A stretch of DNA of 42,423 bases from an uncultured Oscillibacter sp. (GCA_910585385.1 CAJUDV010000019.1:1-42423); one strand, 5' to 3'. Positions 1-7,932 are shown, counted from the first letter of the stretch. Program-made: numbers and translations. Notes: generated by a model not told the origin, from the sequence alone.

Positions 1-260
1 CACATGATCTCGTTTTCCATCTTCATGGCCTCCAGGATCATCAGCACGTCGCCCTCTTTGACGGAGGCGCCCTGGCTGACCTTGATGTCCAGAATGGTGC
101 CGGGCATGGGGCTTGTGACCTGCTCGCCGCCGGCGGGGGCCGCGGCAGCCGGGGCGGCGGCGGGAGCGGCGGCAGGGGCGGGAGCGGGGGTCGCGCCGGT
201 CAGCTCCTCCAGCTGAATCTCATAGGCCGTGCCGTTGACGGTGACTCTGTACTTTTTCAT
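1..260 (-). CDS. Biotin carrier subunit of a biotin-dependent decarboxylase/carboxylase (3' end outside window)
   Basis: The reading frame starts at the ATG at 260-258 behind AGGAGAG and runs off the left edge, giving about 86 residues. After a short MKKYRVTV-type N-terminus there is an Ala/Pro-rich flexible linker (about residues 20-45), then a biotinyl domain with the motif EAMKMEN, whose second Lys is the biotinylation site. This layout is that of the biotin carrier (gamma/BCCP) subunits of Na+-pumping decarboxylases such as oxaloacetate, methylmalonyl-CoA or glutaconyl-CoA decarboxylase. The gene just upstream encodes an OadG-like membrane subunit, 22 nt away, so the two form an operon and the pump beta subunit is probably next, beyond the edge. 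The exact acyl substrate cannot be told. Confidence 0.88.
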   Translation of the reverse strand, partial: MKKYRVTVNGTAYEIQLEELTGATPAPAPAAAPAAAPAAAAPAGGEQVTSPMPGTILDIKVSQGASVKEGDVLMILEAMKMENEIM

Positions 261-282
261 GTTGCTCTCTCCTTTTTTCCTC

Positions 283-555
283 TTACAGTTTTTTCATGGA
301 TACGATTCGGATGCCCGTGATGTCTGTGCCGAGCTCCTCCGCGATGGCGGCGGAGACGGCCGCTACCAGTTCCTGACGGTTGGGCTCCGCGGCGGCGGAA
401 ACCGGGGCGGCGGCCGGAGCGGGCATGGCGGCAGGAACCGCGCGGCCGCCCACGATCTTGCCCATGATCGTTGTCAGGGCGATGAGGCAGATGAGCCCGA
501 AAAACACGGTGCCCATGCCCATCAGGCAGACAAACAGGTTGGAATACTCTGGCAT
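283..555 (-). CDS. OadG-family Na+-pump decarboxylase membrane subunit
   Basis: A 90-residue protein with one N-terminal transmembrane helix (about residues 6-30, LFVCLMGMGTVFFGLICLIAL), then an Ala/Pro-rich hinge and a soluble C-terminal region ending MKKL. This matches the small OadG/MmdD subunit that anchors the carboxyltransferase to the membrane beta subunit in Na+-translocating decarboxylases. A longer frame opens at 615, but the ATG at 555 has a clean AGGAGGG ribosome site and gives the usual family size. The gene is followed after 22 nt by the biotin carrier gene. A sigma-A-type promoter lies upstream at 587-615. Confidence 0.82.
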   Translation of the reverse strand: MPEYSNLFVCLMGMGTVFFGLICLIALTTIMGKIVGGRAVPAAMPAPAAAPVSAAAEPNRQELVAAVSAAIAEELGTDITGIRIVSMKKL

Positions 556-586
556 ATGCTCCCTCCTAAAAATTAGATGCAGGGCT

Positions 587-615
587 ATTGTATCAATTTC
601 CGCCGGAAAAAACAA
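587..615 (-). promoter_or_regulatory. Putative sigma-A promoter of the decarboxylase operon
   Basis: On the minus strand, TTGTTT (610-615) and TACAAT (587-592) are separated by 17 nt. They lie 32 nt upstream of the OadG start codon. The position and spacing fit; the -35 box is imperfect. Confidence 0.5.
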
Positions 616-693
616 TGATTTTTAGAAATTTTTCTCATCAAAATTTATTCAAAATTTTCCCGGTAAAAACGATTGCCTCTTTTGTGAAAGGGC

Positions 694-722
694 TCGACTG
701 GACAGGAAGATTATGGTATGAT
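694..722 (+). promoter_or_regulatory. Putative extended -10 promoter of sfsA-mntP
   Basis: TCGACT (694-699), 17 nt, then TATGAT (717-722) preceded by TG one base upstream (extended -10). It lies about 70 bp before the chosen sfsA start and is the only good match in the divergent spacer on this strand. Confidence 0.5.
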
Positions 723-792
723 AACAAAATACCCGGAGACCCGGTTCCTGCGGGACAGGTCCGGAGATACCGCCGGGGGAGGAGAGAACGCC

Positions 793-1473
793 ATGCGCTA
801 TGGAACTGTGATTCCGGGCCGCTTTGTGGACCGGCCCAACCGCTTTGTGGCCCGTGTGGAGACGGCGGAGGGGATGCGGACCGTCCACGTGAAGAACACG
901 GGCCGGTGCCGGGAGCTTCTGATTCCCGGCGCCGTGGTCTATCTGGAGCGGGGAGAAAACCCCGGCCGGAAGACCGCCTTTGACCTTATCGCTGTGGAGA
1001 AGGGAGCGCGGCTGATCAATATGGACGCCCAGGCCCCCAACAAGATCTTCGGCGAGTGGGTGAGGGCCGGCGGCTTTTTGCCGGGGATCACGGCGGTGCG
1101 GCCGGAGTTCACCTACGGGGAGTCCCGGCTGGACTTCTGCCTGGAGACGGCGGAGGGGCCGTGCCTGGTGGAGGTGAAGGGTGTGACGCTGGAGGAAAAC
1201 GGGGCCGCCCGCTTCCCCGACGCCCCTACGGAGCGGGGGGTGAGGCACATCCGGGAGCTGCGGCGGGCGGCGGAGGCCGGATGGGGGGCCGTCCTCTTCT
1301 TTGTGGTGCAGATGGAGAATATAATCTCCGTGGCCCCCAACGACGAGACCCACCCCGCCTTTGGCGCGGCGCTGCGGGAGGCGGCGGAGCGGGGAGTCCG
1401 CGTCTGCGCCTGGGACTGCGCGGTGACGCCGGAGAGCATTGCCATCCGCCGCCAGGTGCCGGTGATTCTGTGA
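793..1473 (+). CDS. sfsA: SfsA-family DNA/RNA nuclease-like protein
   Basis: A 226-residue protein of the SfsA family (E. coli SfsA, first described as a 'sugar fermentation stimulation' protein, is of similar length). It has an N-terminal OB-like part with the family motif RFVDRPNRFVARVE and a C-terminal PD-(D/E)XK nuclease-like core: RLDFCLE about residues 114-120 and the EVKGVTL strand about 129-135, where Asp, Glu and Lys would bind metal. The frame is open from 718, but the ATG at 793 has a GGAGGAG site and begins exactly where family homology begins. mntP follows 28 nt downstream, so the genes are probably co-transcribed. The cellular role of the family is not settled. Confidence 0.9.
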   Translation: MRYGTVIPGRFVDRPNRFVARVETAEGMRTVHVKNTGRCRELLIPGAVVYLERGENPGRKTAFDLIAVEKGARLINMDAQAPNKIFGEWVRAGGFLPGITAVRPEFTYGESRLDFCLETAEGPCLVEVKGVTLEENGAARFPDAPTERGVRHIRELRRAAEAGWGAVLFFVVQMENIISVAPNDETHPAFGAALREAAERGVRVCAWDCAVTPESIAIRRQVPVIL

Positions 1474-1501
1474 GGAGCGAAGATATGGAGGAGAACTGTC
1501 T

Positions 1502-2074
1502 ATGAGTTTTTTGGAGCTGCTTTTGATCGGCGTGGGCCTCTCTATGGACGCTTTTGCCGTGGCCATCTGCCAGGGGCTGTCCATGCCCCGGCTCAACTGG
1601 CGCCACGCCGGGGTGATCGGCCTGTTCTTCGGCGGATTTCAGGCCGCCATGCCCATGCTGGGGTGGGCGCTGGGGTCCCGGTTCGCCGTGTACATACAGG
1701 AGCTGGACCACTGGGTGGCCTTTGTTCTGCTGGGCCTCATCGGCGGAAACATGGTGCGGGAGGCCCTGGGGCCGGAGGAGGAGGCGGAGACCGCCTGCGC
1801 CGCCGGGCGGCTGGATCTCCGGCAGCTCTTTTTGATGGCGGTGGCCACCAGCATTGACGCTTTGGCTGTGGGCGTGACCTTCGCCTTTTTGGAGGTCCTC
1901 ATTGTTCCGGCGGCGTCCATCATCGGCGTCACCACCTTCTGCCTGTCCCTGGTGGGCGTGGCTGTGGGCAACTTCTTCGGGGCCCGGTACAAGCGGCGGG
2001 CGGAGCTGTCCGGCGGCGTGATTCTGATCCTTCTGGGGGTGAAGATCCTGCTGGAGCACCTGGGTGTATTCTGA
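1502..2074 (+). CDS. mntP: Manganese efflux pump MntP
   Basis: A 190-residue, very hydrophobic protein with about six transmembrane helices arranged as two inverted repeats. Each repeat carries the MntP signature: SMDAFAVAICQG near residue 15 and SIDALAVGVTFAF near residue 118. The Asp in each repeat is needed for Mn2+ transport in characterised MntP. Length and layout match the family (185-190 aa). The start at 1502 has GGAGGAG seven bases upstream. No Mn riboswitch (yybP-ykoY) is visible in front of it; it seems to be transcribed together with sfsA. Confidence 0.94.
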   Translation: MSFLELLLIGVGLSMDAFAVAICQGLSMPRLNWRHAGVIGLFFGGFQAAMPMLGWALGSRFAVYIQELDHWVAFVLLGLIGGNMVREALGPEEEAETACAAGRLDLRQLFLMAVATSIDALAVGVTFAFLEVLIVPAASIIGVTTFCLSLVGVAVGNFFGARYKRRAELSGGVILILLGVKILLEHLGVF

Positions 2075-2091
2075 CAGGGGAGGCGGAGAGC

Positions 2092-2292
2092 ATGGAGTTT
2101 TCCAAAGAGGAGCTGGCGGAGGCCCGGCGGCAGATCGGCTCCACCCTCCACAAGCTGCGAAAGACGGTGGAGACCCTGGAGGGAAAGGAACGCCCGGAGC
2201 GGTACAAGGCGCAGATCACGCTGGCCCGGCGGCGAATCCGGGCGTTTGAGCTGGCGGATGCCCTGATTGTCCGGGAGCTGGAGCGGGAATAG
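2092..2292 (+). CDS. Small charged helical protein, function unknown
   Basis: A 66-residue, highly charged protein (MEFSKEELAEARRQI...) predicted to be two amphipathic helices with no membrane segment or Cys. It begins 18 nt after the mntP stop, with a GGGGAGG site, and ends just before a strong terminator, so it is the last gene of the sfsA-mntP operon. I do not recognise a named family. Its compact, operon-internal position and good ribosome site argue that it is real. Confidence 0.72.
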   Translation: MEFSKEELAEARRQIGSTLHKLRKTVETLEGKERPERYKAQITLARRRIRAFELADALIVRELERE

Positions 2293-2296
2293 ACCA

Positions 2297-2326
2297 ACGG
2301 GGCGCGGCTTTTAAGCCGCGCCCCGT
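2297..2326. terminator. Bidirectional intrinsic terminator
   Basis: A 13-bp perfect stem (ACGGGGCGCGGCT / AGCCGCGCCCCGT) around a TTTA loop, between the convergent ends of the 66-residue gene (+) and the DUF6194-like gene (-). The flanking tracts are only moderately T-rich. Confidence 0.8.
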
Positions 2327-2327
2327 T

Positions 2328-2777
2328 TCATTTTGCCCGTTTTGCATATTTCTCCCTGGCGTATTCATAGCTCTCCTCAATCAGAGGTTTCAGAGTCTCA
2401 AAGGTCCGGGGAGAGGGATTCATCCCACAGACCCAGCCCATCCAGGCGTAGACCGGGTGAGGCAGGAGACAGTCCGGCTGGGAGAAGTCAAAGGGCATCT
2501 CCACGATTCCGCCCTTTGGCGGGCGCGGGGGCAGGGGACCGAAGAGGCGGAGGAAGGTCTCCGGCCGCAGCCCCAGACTGACCCGGTACACGCCCTCCCG
2601 ACTCAGACGGGAGCTCTTGTCGTTTTCGCCGTCCTTCTCCTTCACGGTCAGGACGTAGACGCCCCGCTTCAGCTTCCCGCCGGGATTGTAGAAGATGCCC
2701 CGCTCTCCCCAGCTGGAGACCAGGACGGTTCCCTCCAGGGTGTTCAGACAATAATTGAGAATTTTATCCGGCGTCAT
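2328..2777 (-). CDS. DUF6194-like protein
   Basis: A 149-residue soluble protein beginning MTPDKILNYCLNTLEGTVLVSSWGERGIFYNPGGKLKRGVYVLTVKEKDG. The pattern of an N-terminal helix, a strand-rich 'phone-number' core with GVYVLTVKEKDG and GVYRVSLGLRPETF, and a C-terminal helix after VYAWMGWVC resembles DUF6194 / YjbR-like small domains of unknown role. The frame is open far upstream (to 3050), but the ATG at 2777 has a GAGGA site and homology starts there. It has its own promoter divergent from the PHP nuclease gene. No function can be given. Confidence 0.72.
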   Translation of the reverse strand: MTPDKILNYCLNTLEGTVLVSSWGERGIFYNPGGKLKRGVYVLTVKEKDGENDKSSRLSREGVYRVSLGLRPETFLRLFGPLPPRPPKGGIVEMPFDFSQPDCLLPHPVYAWMGWVCGMNPSPRTFETLKPLIEESYEYAREKYAKRAK

Positions 2778-2807
2778 GGCAGAGTCCTCGTTTCTCTTTA
2801 TGGGTGC

Positions 2808-2837
2808 AGTATACCACAAAAGGGCAGTGTCTGTCCA
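2808..2837 (-). promoter_or_regulatory. Promoter of the DUF6194-like gene
   Basis: Minus-strand TGGACA (2832-2837), 18 nt, TATACT (2808-2813), about 30 nt upstream of the start codon. Confidence 0.65.
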
Positions 2838-2862
2838 GATGGTGGAAACTGTGGTTTTTCTG

Positions 2863-2891
2863 TTGCGGCGGGAGGAAAAAACGCGTACAAT
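2863..2891 (+). promoter_or_regulatory. Promoter of the PHP nuclease gene
   Basis: TTGCGG (2863-2868), 17 nt, TACAAT (2886-2891), 32 nt upstream of the chosen ATG at 2923. Confidence 0.6.
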
Positions 2892-2922
2892 CATGTTGAT
2901 TTCTGTGAGAAGGAGCACCGCC

Positions 2923-4167
2923 ATGTATATCGCCGACCTCCACATCCACTCCCGCTTTTCCCGGGCCACCAGCCGGGACTGCGACCTCCCCCATCTGGAC
3001 TGGTGGAGCCGCCGTAAGGGCATCGGCCTGGTGGGCACCGGGGACTTCACCCACCCCGCCTGGCGGGCGGAGCTGCGGGAGCGGCTGGTTCCGGCGGGGG
3101 AGGGGGTCTATGTCCTGCGGGAGGGGTTCCGCCTGCCGGGGGCGCCGGCGGGGGAATCGCCCAGGTTTGTGGTCACTGGAGAGATCAGCTCCATTTACAA
3201 GCGGGACGGAAAGACCCGCCGGGTTCACAACCTGATTCTCCTGCCCTCCCTGGAGGCGGCGGACGCCCTCTCCGCCCGGCTGGAGGCCGTGGGAAATATC
3301 CGCTCCGACGGCAGGCCCATCCTGGGCCTGGACAGCCGGGATCTGCTGGAGATGACCCTGGAGGCCTGTCCGGAGGCGGAGCTGATCCCCGCCCACATCT
3401 GGACGCCCCACTTCTCCATGTTTGGGGCGTTTACCGGGTTTGAGAGGGTGGAGGAGTGCTTCGGGGACCTGGCGCCCTACATCCACGCCGTGGAGACGGG
3501 CCTGTCCTCGGACCCGCCCATGAACTGGCGGGTCCCCGCCCTGGACGGGCTAACTCTGGTGTCCAACTCCGACGCCCACTCCCCGGCGAAGCTGGGCCGG
3601 GAGGCCAACCTCCTGGAGACGGAGCGGACGTACCCCGCCCTGGTCCGGGCCATCCGCACCGGGGAGGGCTTCGGCGGCACCATCGAGTTTTTCCCGGAGG
3701 AGGGGAAGTACCACCTGGACGGCCACAGGAACTGCGGCGTGTGCCTGACGCCGCAAGAGACTCTGGCCCAGGGCGGCGTATGCCCGGTGTGCGGGAAGAG
3801 GCTGACCGTGGGGGTGGAGCACCGGGTGGAGGCGCTGGCGGGGCGTCCCGCGGGCTTCCGGCCCCCGGATGCCAAGCCCTTTGAGAGCCTGGCGCCCCTG
3901 CCGGAGGTCATCGCCGCCTCCACGGGCTTCTCCCCGGCGGGGAAGAAGACGGCGGCGCTGTACGAGGCGTTGTTGGAGGCGCTGGGGCCGGAGTTTCATA
4001 TCCTCCGGGAGACCCCCATTGCGGACATCGCCCAGGCCGCGGGGCCCCTGGCCGCCGAGGGCGTCCGCCGCCTGCGGCGGGGGCAGGTGGAGCTGCGGGC
4101 GGGGTTTGACGGGGCCTACGGGGCTGTCACGCTGCTGTCGCCCCAGGAGCGGGAGGCATTGGGCTGA
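2923..4167 (+). CDS. Endonuclease Q-type PHP-domain DNA repair nuclease
   Basis: A 414-residue protein starting MYIADLHIHSRFSRATSRDC, the HxH metal motif of a PHP (polymerase-histidinol phosphatase) domain. More PHP ligands follow in GTGDFTHPAW and SNSDAHSPAKLGREAN. Near residues 270-290 a zinc-ribbon appears (CGVCLTPQETLAQGGVCPVCGK), and the C-terminal part has a helix-hairpin-like segment. This is the architecture of EndoQ, which nicks DNA 5' of deaminated bases (uracil, hypoxanthine), and of its bacterial relatives, often mis-annotated as 'UvrD-like helicase'. The frame is open from 2755, but 2923 has AAGGAG and starts at the domain. It is monocistronic. Confidence 0.82.
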   Translation: MYIADLHIHSRFSRATSRDCDLPHLDWWSRRKGIGLVGTGDFTHPAWRAELRERLVPAGEGVYVLREGFRLPGAPAGESPRFVVTGEISSIYKRDGKTRRVHNLILLPSLEAADALSARLEAVGNIRSDGRPILGLDSRDLLEMTLEACPEAELIPAHIWTPHFSMFGAFTGFERVEECFGDLAPYIHAVETGLSSDPPMNWRVPALDGLTLVSNSDAHSPAKLGREANLLETERTYPALVRAIRTGEGFGGTIEFFPEEGKYHLDGHRNCGVCLTPQETLAQGGVCPVCGKRLTVGVEHRVEALAGRPAGFRPPDAKPFESLAPLPEVIAASTGFSPAGKKTAALYEALLEALGPEFHILRETPIADIAQAAGPLAAEGVRRLRRGQVELRAGFDGAYGAVTLLSPQEREALG

Positions 4168-4235
4168 AATGCGTCCGGCGCTTTCTATGAAGTCCGCCGC
4201 ATGGCCGCCTCTTCAACTGCGGCGGCGATAAGAGT

Positions 4236-4259
4236 GCCCTCCGGCTAAAGCCGGAGGGC
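4236..4259. terminator. Convergent hairpin, probable terminator
   Basis: A 10-bp perfect stem GCCCTCCGGC / GCCGGAGGGC with a TAAA loop, between the convergent ends of the PHP nuclease gene and the DUF815 gene. Neither side has a strong T-run, so termination may be partial. Confidence 0.55.
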
Positions 4260-4268
4260 GCTGCGCAT

Positions 4269-5576
4269 TCACGCGTCATCCAGCCCTTCGAGGTAGTTGA
4301 CAAACTGCTGGGCCACCCGGCCGGAAAAACCGCCGTGGCGTACCTCCCAGGTGTTGGCGCGGGCCAGCAGCTCCTTCTCCTCCATCCGGATTCCCTGCCG
4401 CCGGGCCAGGGCCAGGACGATGGACTGGTATTCCCTGGGCGTGGGGGCGTTGTAGTTGATGGTGACGCCGAACCGGGCGGAGAGGGACAGCTTTTCCTCC
4501 ACCGTGTCGGAGCGGTGGATGTCGCCGTGGTGCTCCATGTCCGTGCGGTCGTTCCAGGTCTCCCGGATCAGGTGGCGGCGGTTGGAGGTGGCGTAGATCA
4601 GCACGTTGTCCGGCCGGGTCTCCACGCCGCCCTCGATGACGGCCTTGAGGAACTTGTACTCCACCTCGTTCTCCTCAAAGGAGAGATCGTCGATGAAGAT
4701 GATAAAGCGGTAGTTCCGGTTTTTCGCCTGGGCCAGCACGGCGGACAGATCCTCGAACTGGTGCTTATAGATCTCGATCATCCGAAGCCCCCGGCTGAAG
4801 TATTCGTTCACCAGCGCCTTGACGCTGGTGGATTTGCCGGTGCCGGCGTCGCCGTAGAGCAGCACGTTGTTGGCGTGCCTGCCGTCCAGAAAGGCCTCGG
4901 TGTTCCGGCGGAGCTCCTCCTTCTGCCGCTCGTAGCCCAGCAGGTCCTCCAGCATCACTCGGTCCACGTTGGTGATGGGCAGGAATTCCAGCTCCCGCCC
5001 GTGGCCCTGGACGCGGAAAGCCCGGTTCATGGCGAAGAGGCCGAAACCGTACTGCCGGTAGTAGCTGGTCATCAGGGAGAAGACGTCCTCCTCGTTCCGG
5101 GCCCGGGCCAGGGCCCGGCTGAGGACGCGGACCTGCCAGCTCACGTCCCGGTTGCACATCCGCTCCCGCTTTGGCAGGGCGATGTAGCGGGAGATCACCG
5201 TGAAGCAGCTGATGCCCAGGTCCTCTTCGATGGCGGAAAAGTCGTAGTGAAACAGCCGGTGGAAGATGGCGAAATCATTTTTGACAAAGGCGTTCACGCT
5301 GCCCTCCCGGCCGCCGGAGCGCTCACAGGTGAGGGTGAAGGCGTTTTGGTTGGTCATCAGCAGCCAGGTGAGATAGCAGTGCCAGAGGTTTTCATCAAAC
5401 CCGCAGGCGGTGCCCAGCTCCAAAAGCCGCTTGATTTCCCGGTAGATCCGCCGGATCAGCTCCTCACGGTCGAAGCTGCCCCGCGCCCAGTCCCGCAGAA
5501 TCTCCGAGAGGCGGAGGAGGATGCTGTCCTCCCCCAGATCGCTGTACATCAGCAGGCGCGCCACGTCGCGATACAT
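4269..5576 (-). CDS. DUF815-family AAA+ ATPase
   Basis: A 435-residue soluble P-loop ATPase. The N-terminal 190 residues are helical. The C-terminal part has Walker A GDAGTGKSTS (near 243-252), Walker B FIIFIDDLSF (near 294-303), a sensor-like YATSNRRHL (about 330) and a C-terminal lid helix. This matches the DUF815 family of AAA+ proteins, whose role is unknown. The ATG at 5576 has an AAGGGAAG site. It lies 62 nt downstream of ilvD on the same strand, so read-through is possible, but a GC hairpin (5605-5632) lies between them. There is no functional link to branched-chain synthesis. Confidence 0.86.
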   Translation of the reverse strand: MYRDVARLLMYSDLGEDSILLRLSEILRDWARGSFDREELIRRIYREIKRLLELGTACGFDENLWHCYLTWLLMTNQNAFTLTCERSGGREGSVNAFVKNDFAIFHRLFHYDFSAIEEDLGISCFTVISRYIALPKRERMCNRDVSWQVRVLSRALARARNEEDVFSLMTSYYRQYGFGLFAMNRAFRVQGHGRELEFLPITNVDRVMLEDLLGYERQKEELRRNTEAFLDGRHANNVLLYGDAGTGKSTSVKALVNEYFSRGLRMIEIYKHQFEDLSAVLAQAKNRNYRFIIFIDDLSFEENEVEYKFLKAVIEGGVETRPDNVLIYATSNRRHLIRETWNDRTDMEHHGDIHRSDTVEEKLSLSARFGVTINYNAPTPREYQSIVLALARRQGIRMEEKELLARANTWEVRHGGFSGRVAQQFVNYLEGLDDA

Positions 5577-5604
5577 TGCGTCACTTCCCTTGTTATGTTG
5601 AGAT

Positions 5605-5632
5605 CCCCGCCGCCCGTTCCGGAGCGGCGGGG
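5605..5632 (-). terminator. GC hairpin between ilvD and the DUF815 gene
   Basis: A 9-bp perfect stem CCCCGCCGC / GCGGCGGGG. There is no T-run on the minus strand, so it may be a weak terminator or an RNA-stability element after ilvD. Confidence 0.35.
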
Positions 5633-5638
5633 TGGAAA

Positions 5639-7300
5639 TCAGTCCAGCACGGCCCCCCGGTCGGCGGAGCTGACCAGTTTGGCGTACCGGGCCAGGTACC
5701 CGGTTTTGATCCTGGGCTCCGGGCAGGTCCAGGCGGCCCTCCGCCGCTCCAGCTCCCCGGGAGAGACCTTCAGCGCAATTGTGTGGGCGGGAATGTCGAT
5801 GGCGATGAGGTCCCCCTCCTCCACCAGGCCGATGGGACCGCCGGAGGCCGCCTCCGGGGACACGTGGCCGATGGATGCGCCCCGGGTGGCGCCGGAGAAC
5901 CGGCCATCGGTGATGAGGGCCACGTCCCGCTCCAGCCCCATGCCCGCGATGGCAGAGGTGGGGTTCAGCATCTCCCGCATGCCGGGGCCGCCCCGGGGGC
6001 CCTCGTAGCGGATGACCACCACGTCCCCGGAGTGAATTTTCCCGGCATAGATGGCCTCAATGGCCTCCTCCTCGGAGTTGAAGACCCGGGCGGGGCCCTC
6101 GTGGACCATCATCTCCGCCGCCACGGCGGACTGCTTCACTACGCATCCGTCCGGGGCCAGGTTGCCCTTGAGGACGGCGATGCCGCCGGTTTTGGAGTAG
6201 GGGGTTTCGATGGGGCGGATCAGCGTCTCGTCCCGGTTGACAACGCCGGCCAGGTTCTCCGCCACCGTCTTTCCGGTGCAGGTGAGGACGGAGGTGTCCA
6301 GCAGATCCGCTTTACAAAGCTCAGCCATGACGGCGTACACGCCGCCGGCCCGGTCCAGGTCCTCCATATAGGTGTCCCCGGCGGGGGCCAGGTGGCAGAG
6401 GTTGGGGGTTTTCTCGCTGATCTCGTTGGCCATGTCGAAGGAGAGCTGGACGCCGCACTCGTGGGCGATGGCCGGCAGGTGCAGCATGGTGTTGGTGGAG
6501 CAGCCCAGGGCCATGTCCACCGTCTCGGCATTGTGGAAGGCGGCGGCGGTCATGATGTCCCGGGGGCGGATATTCTTCTCCACCAGCTCCATGATCTTCA
6601 TGCCCGCGCGCTTGGCCAGCCGCAGCCGGGCGGAGTAGACGGCGGGGATGGTGCCGTTGCCCCGGAGGGCCATGCCGATGGCCTCGGTGAGGCAGTTCAT
6701 GGAGTTGGCGGTGTACATGCCGGAGCAGGAGCCGCAGGTGGGGCAGGCGTTGTTCTCGTACTCCTCCACGCCGTCCTCGTCCAGCTTGCCGGCGTAGTAG
6801 GCGCCCACAGCCTCGAACATGTGGCTCAGGCAGGTGCGGCGTCCGTCGCTGAGGCGCCCCGCCAGCATGGGGCCGCCGGAGACAAAGATGGCGGGCACGT
6901 TGACCCGGGCGGCGGCCATCAGAAGGCCGGGCACGTTTTTGTCGCAGTTGGGGATCATCACCAGACCGTCGAACTGGTGGGCCATGGCCATGGCCTCGGT
7001 GGAGTCGGCGATGAGGTCCCGGGTCACCAGGGAGTACTTCATGCCCACATGGCCCATGGCGATGCCGTCGCACACGGCGATGGCGGGGAACTCCACCGGG
7101 GTGCCCCCGGCGGCCCGGACGCCTGCCTTGACGGCCTCAGCGATCTTGTCCAGATTCATGTGTCCGGGGACGATCTCGTTATAGGAGCACACCACGCCGA
7201 TCAGCGGCCGCTCCAGCTCCTCCTGGGTGTAGCCCAGGGCGTATAGCAAAGAGCGGTTGGGCGCGGCGGGAATGCCGGATTTTACTACGTCGGAACGCAT
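5639..7300 (-). CDS. ilvD: Dihydroxy-acid dehydratase (IlvD)
   Basis: A 553-residue enzyme converting 2,3-dihydroxy-isovalerate and -methylvalerate to the keto acids that precede valine and isoleucine. Family marks are the Fe-S cysteines in PNCDKNVPG (near 120) and CPTCGSCSGMYTANSM (near 188-203), and the active-site region DGRFSGATRGASIGHVSPEAASGGPIG near 465-490. Full length for the family; the start at 7300 has a perfect AGGAGG site. It is transcribed away from ilvC, with two small ORFs in between. Its 2-ketoisovalerate product is the substrate of LeuA encoded nearby. Confidence 0.97.
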   Translation of the reverse strand: MRSDVVKSGIPAAPNRSLLYALGYTQEELERPLIGVVCSYNEIVPGHMNLDKIAEAVKAGVRAAGGTPVEFPAIAVCDGIAMGHVGMKYSLVTRDLIADSTEAMAMAHQFDGLVMIPNCDKNVPGLLMAAARVNVPAIFVSGGPMLAGRLSDGRRTCLSHMFEAVGAYYAGKLDEDGVEEYENNACPTCGSCSGMYTANSMNCLTEAIGMALRGNGTIPAVYSARLRLAKRAGMKIMELVEKNIRPRDIMTAAAFHNAETVDMALGCSTNTMLHLPAIAHECGVQLSFDMANEISEKTPNLCHLAPAGDTYMEDLDRAGGVYAVMAELCKADLLDTSVLTCTGKTVAENLAGVVNRDETLIRPIETPYSKTGGIAVLKGNLAPDGCVVKQSAVAAEMMVHEGPARVFNSEEEAIEAIYAGKIHSGDVVVIRYEGPRGGPGMREMLNPTSAIAGMGLERDVALITDGRFSGATRGASIGHVSPEAASGGPIGLVEEGDLIAIDIPAHTIALKVSPGELERRRAAWTCPEPRIKTGYLARYAKLVSSADRGAVLD

Positions 7301-7369
7301 AGGAATGCCTCCTGTATATCCATTGGATTTTGCTGCGGGGCGGCGCGTCGTTCTATCGGCAGGGGCCGC

Positions 7370-7558
7370 CTATTCCCCTGCCGTATCGTTTTCCTCCAGG
7401 CTCTCCAGCGCCCACTTGGTGGCCGCGATTACAAAGGCGGAAAAGGTGGTATTTGTACCTCGGATTGCCTTCTCCACATCTTCAATGACATCATTGGGAA
7501 AACGGATATTTTTCTGTGTGCTCCCTGGCACCGCAGGGATCTTAAATTTTCTATCCAT
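7370..7558 (-). CDS. Small ribbon-helix-helix-like protein
   Basis: A 62-residue protein MDRKFKIPAVPGSTQKNIRFPNDVIEDVEKAIRGTNTTFSAFVIAATKWALESLEEND. The single strand KNIRFP followed by two helices (VIEDVEKAIRG and FSAFVIAATKWALESL) fits a ribbon-helix-helix DNA-binding fold of the YlcI/YnfO kind, like CopG-type antitoxins. The start has an AGGTGAG site. It is 69 nt upstream of ilvD on the same strand and may be co-transcribed with it. It is divergent from a 74-residue ORF. A DNA-binding role is inferred from fold pattern only. Confidence 0.68.
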   Translation of the reverse strand: MDRKFKIPAVPGSTQKNIRFPNDVIEDVEKAIRGTNTTFSAFVIAATKWALESLEENDTAGE

Positions 7559-7663
7559 AATCTCACCTGCTATACATTTTGTGCTTTACATTGTGGTGCA
7601 AAAGCGGTAAGATTTATGTATCCCAATAATATAGCTAAATGTATAGAGATCGGAGAGATTGAT

Positions 7664-7888
7664 ATGGTTATGAATATTTTACGAAAGAACTTCGCGGAGT
7701 TTCTGCGAAAGAGTCAAATCAAGCTGGAGATCACCGGCTTTGACATGGACGCCTTTGAAAGGGCCATGCACCGGGATCTCAGCAGCCGTCTGAACGCCAT
7801 TGAGAGCATCGTCCGCGAGGACGGGGAGCTCCTGTCGGACGCTCGGAAGATCGAGGCCATCAAGTGGTGTTTTGAGCGGGACGAATAG
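7664..7888 (+). CDS. Small hypothetical protein
   Basis: A 74-residue protein (MVMNILRKNFAEFLRKSQIKLEITGFDMDAFERAMHRDLSSRLNAIESIVRED...), mostly helical, no membrane segment, no Cys except near the end. The frame is open from 7616, but GGAGAG lies six bases before the ATG at 7664. It is divergent from the ribbon-helix-helix gene and followed by a strong terminator. I do not recognise a family. The divergent pairing of two small proteins invites comparison with toxin-antitoxin modules, but those are normally co-directional, so I do not make that call. Confidence 0.6.
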   Translation: MVMNILRKNFAEFLRKSQIKLEITGFDMDAFERAMHRDLSSRLNAIESIVREDGELLSDARKIEAIKWCFERDE

Positions 7889-7894
7889 GGAGCC

Positions 7895-7919
7895 GGGTCC
7901 CAGCCAACGGCTGGGACCC
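7895..7919. terminator. Bidirectional terminator between the 74-aa ORF and ilvC
   Basis: An 11-bp perfect stem GGGTCCCAGCC / GGCTGGGACCC with an AAC loop, followed on the plus strand by ATTCTGTTTT. It lies between convergent genes. Confidence 0.75.
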
Positions 7920-7932
7920 ATTCTGTTTTCGG

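Noticed and set aside
2923..4167. UvrD-like helicase annotation for the PHP nuclease
   Set aside because: There is no Walker A or helicase motif; the HxH metal sites and zinc ribbon fit the EndoQ type.
4335..6008. Long open frame of 557 codons on the plus strand
   Set aside because: It lies antisense to the DUF815 and ilvD genes, reads through both, and its translation is His/Val/Gly-rich noise from GC-biased third positions.
5576..7246. Open frame of 556 codons on the plus strand
   Set aside because: Antisense to ilvD, whose coding evidence is decisive.
7370..7888. Toxin-antitoxin module
   Set aside because: The two small genes are divergent rather than co-transcribed, and the larger has no recognisable toxin motif.
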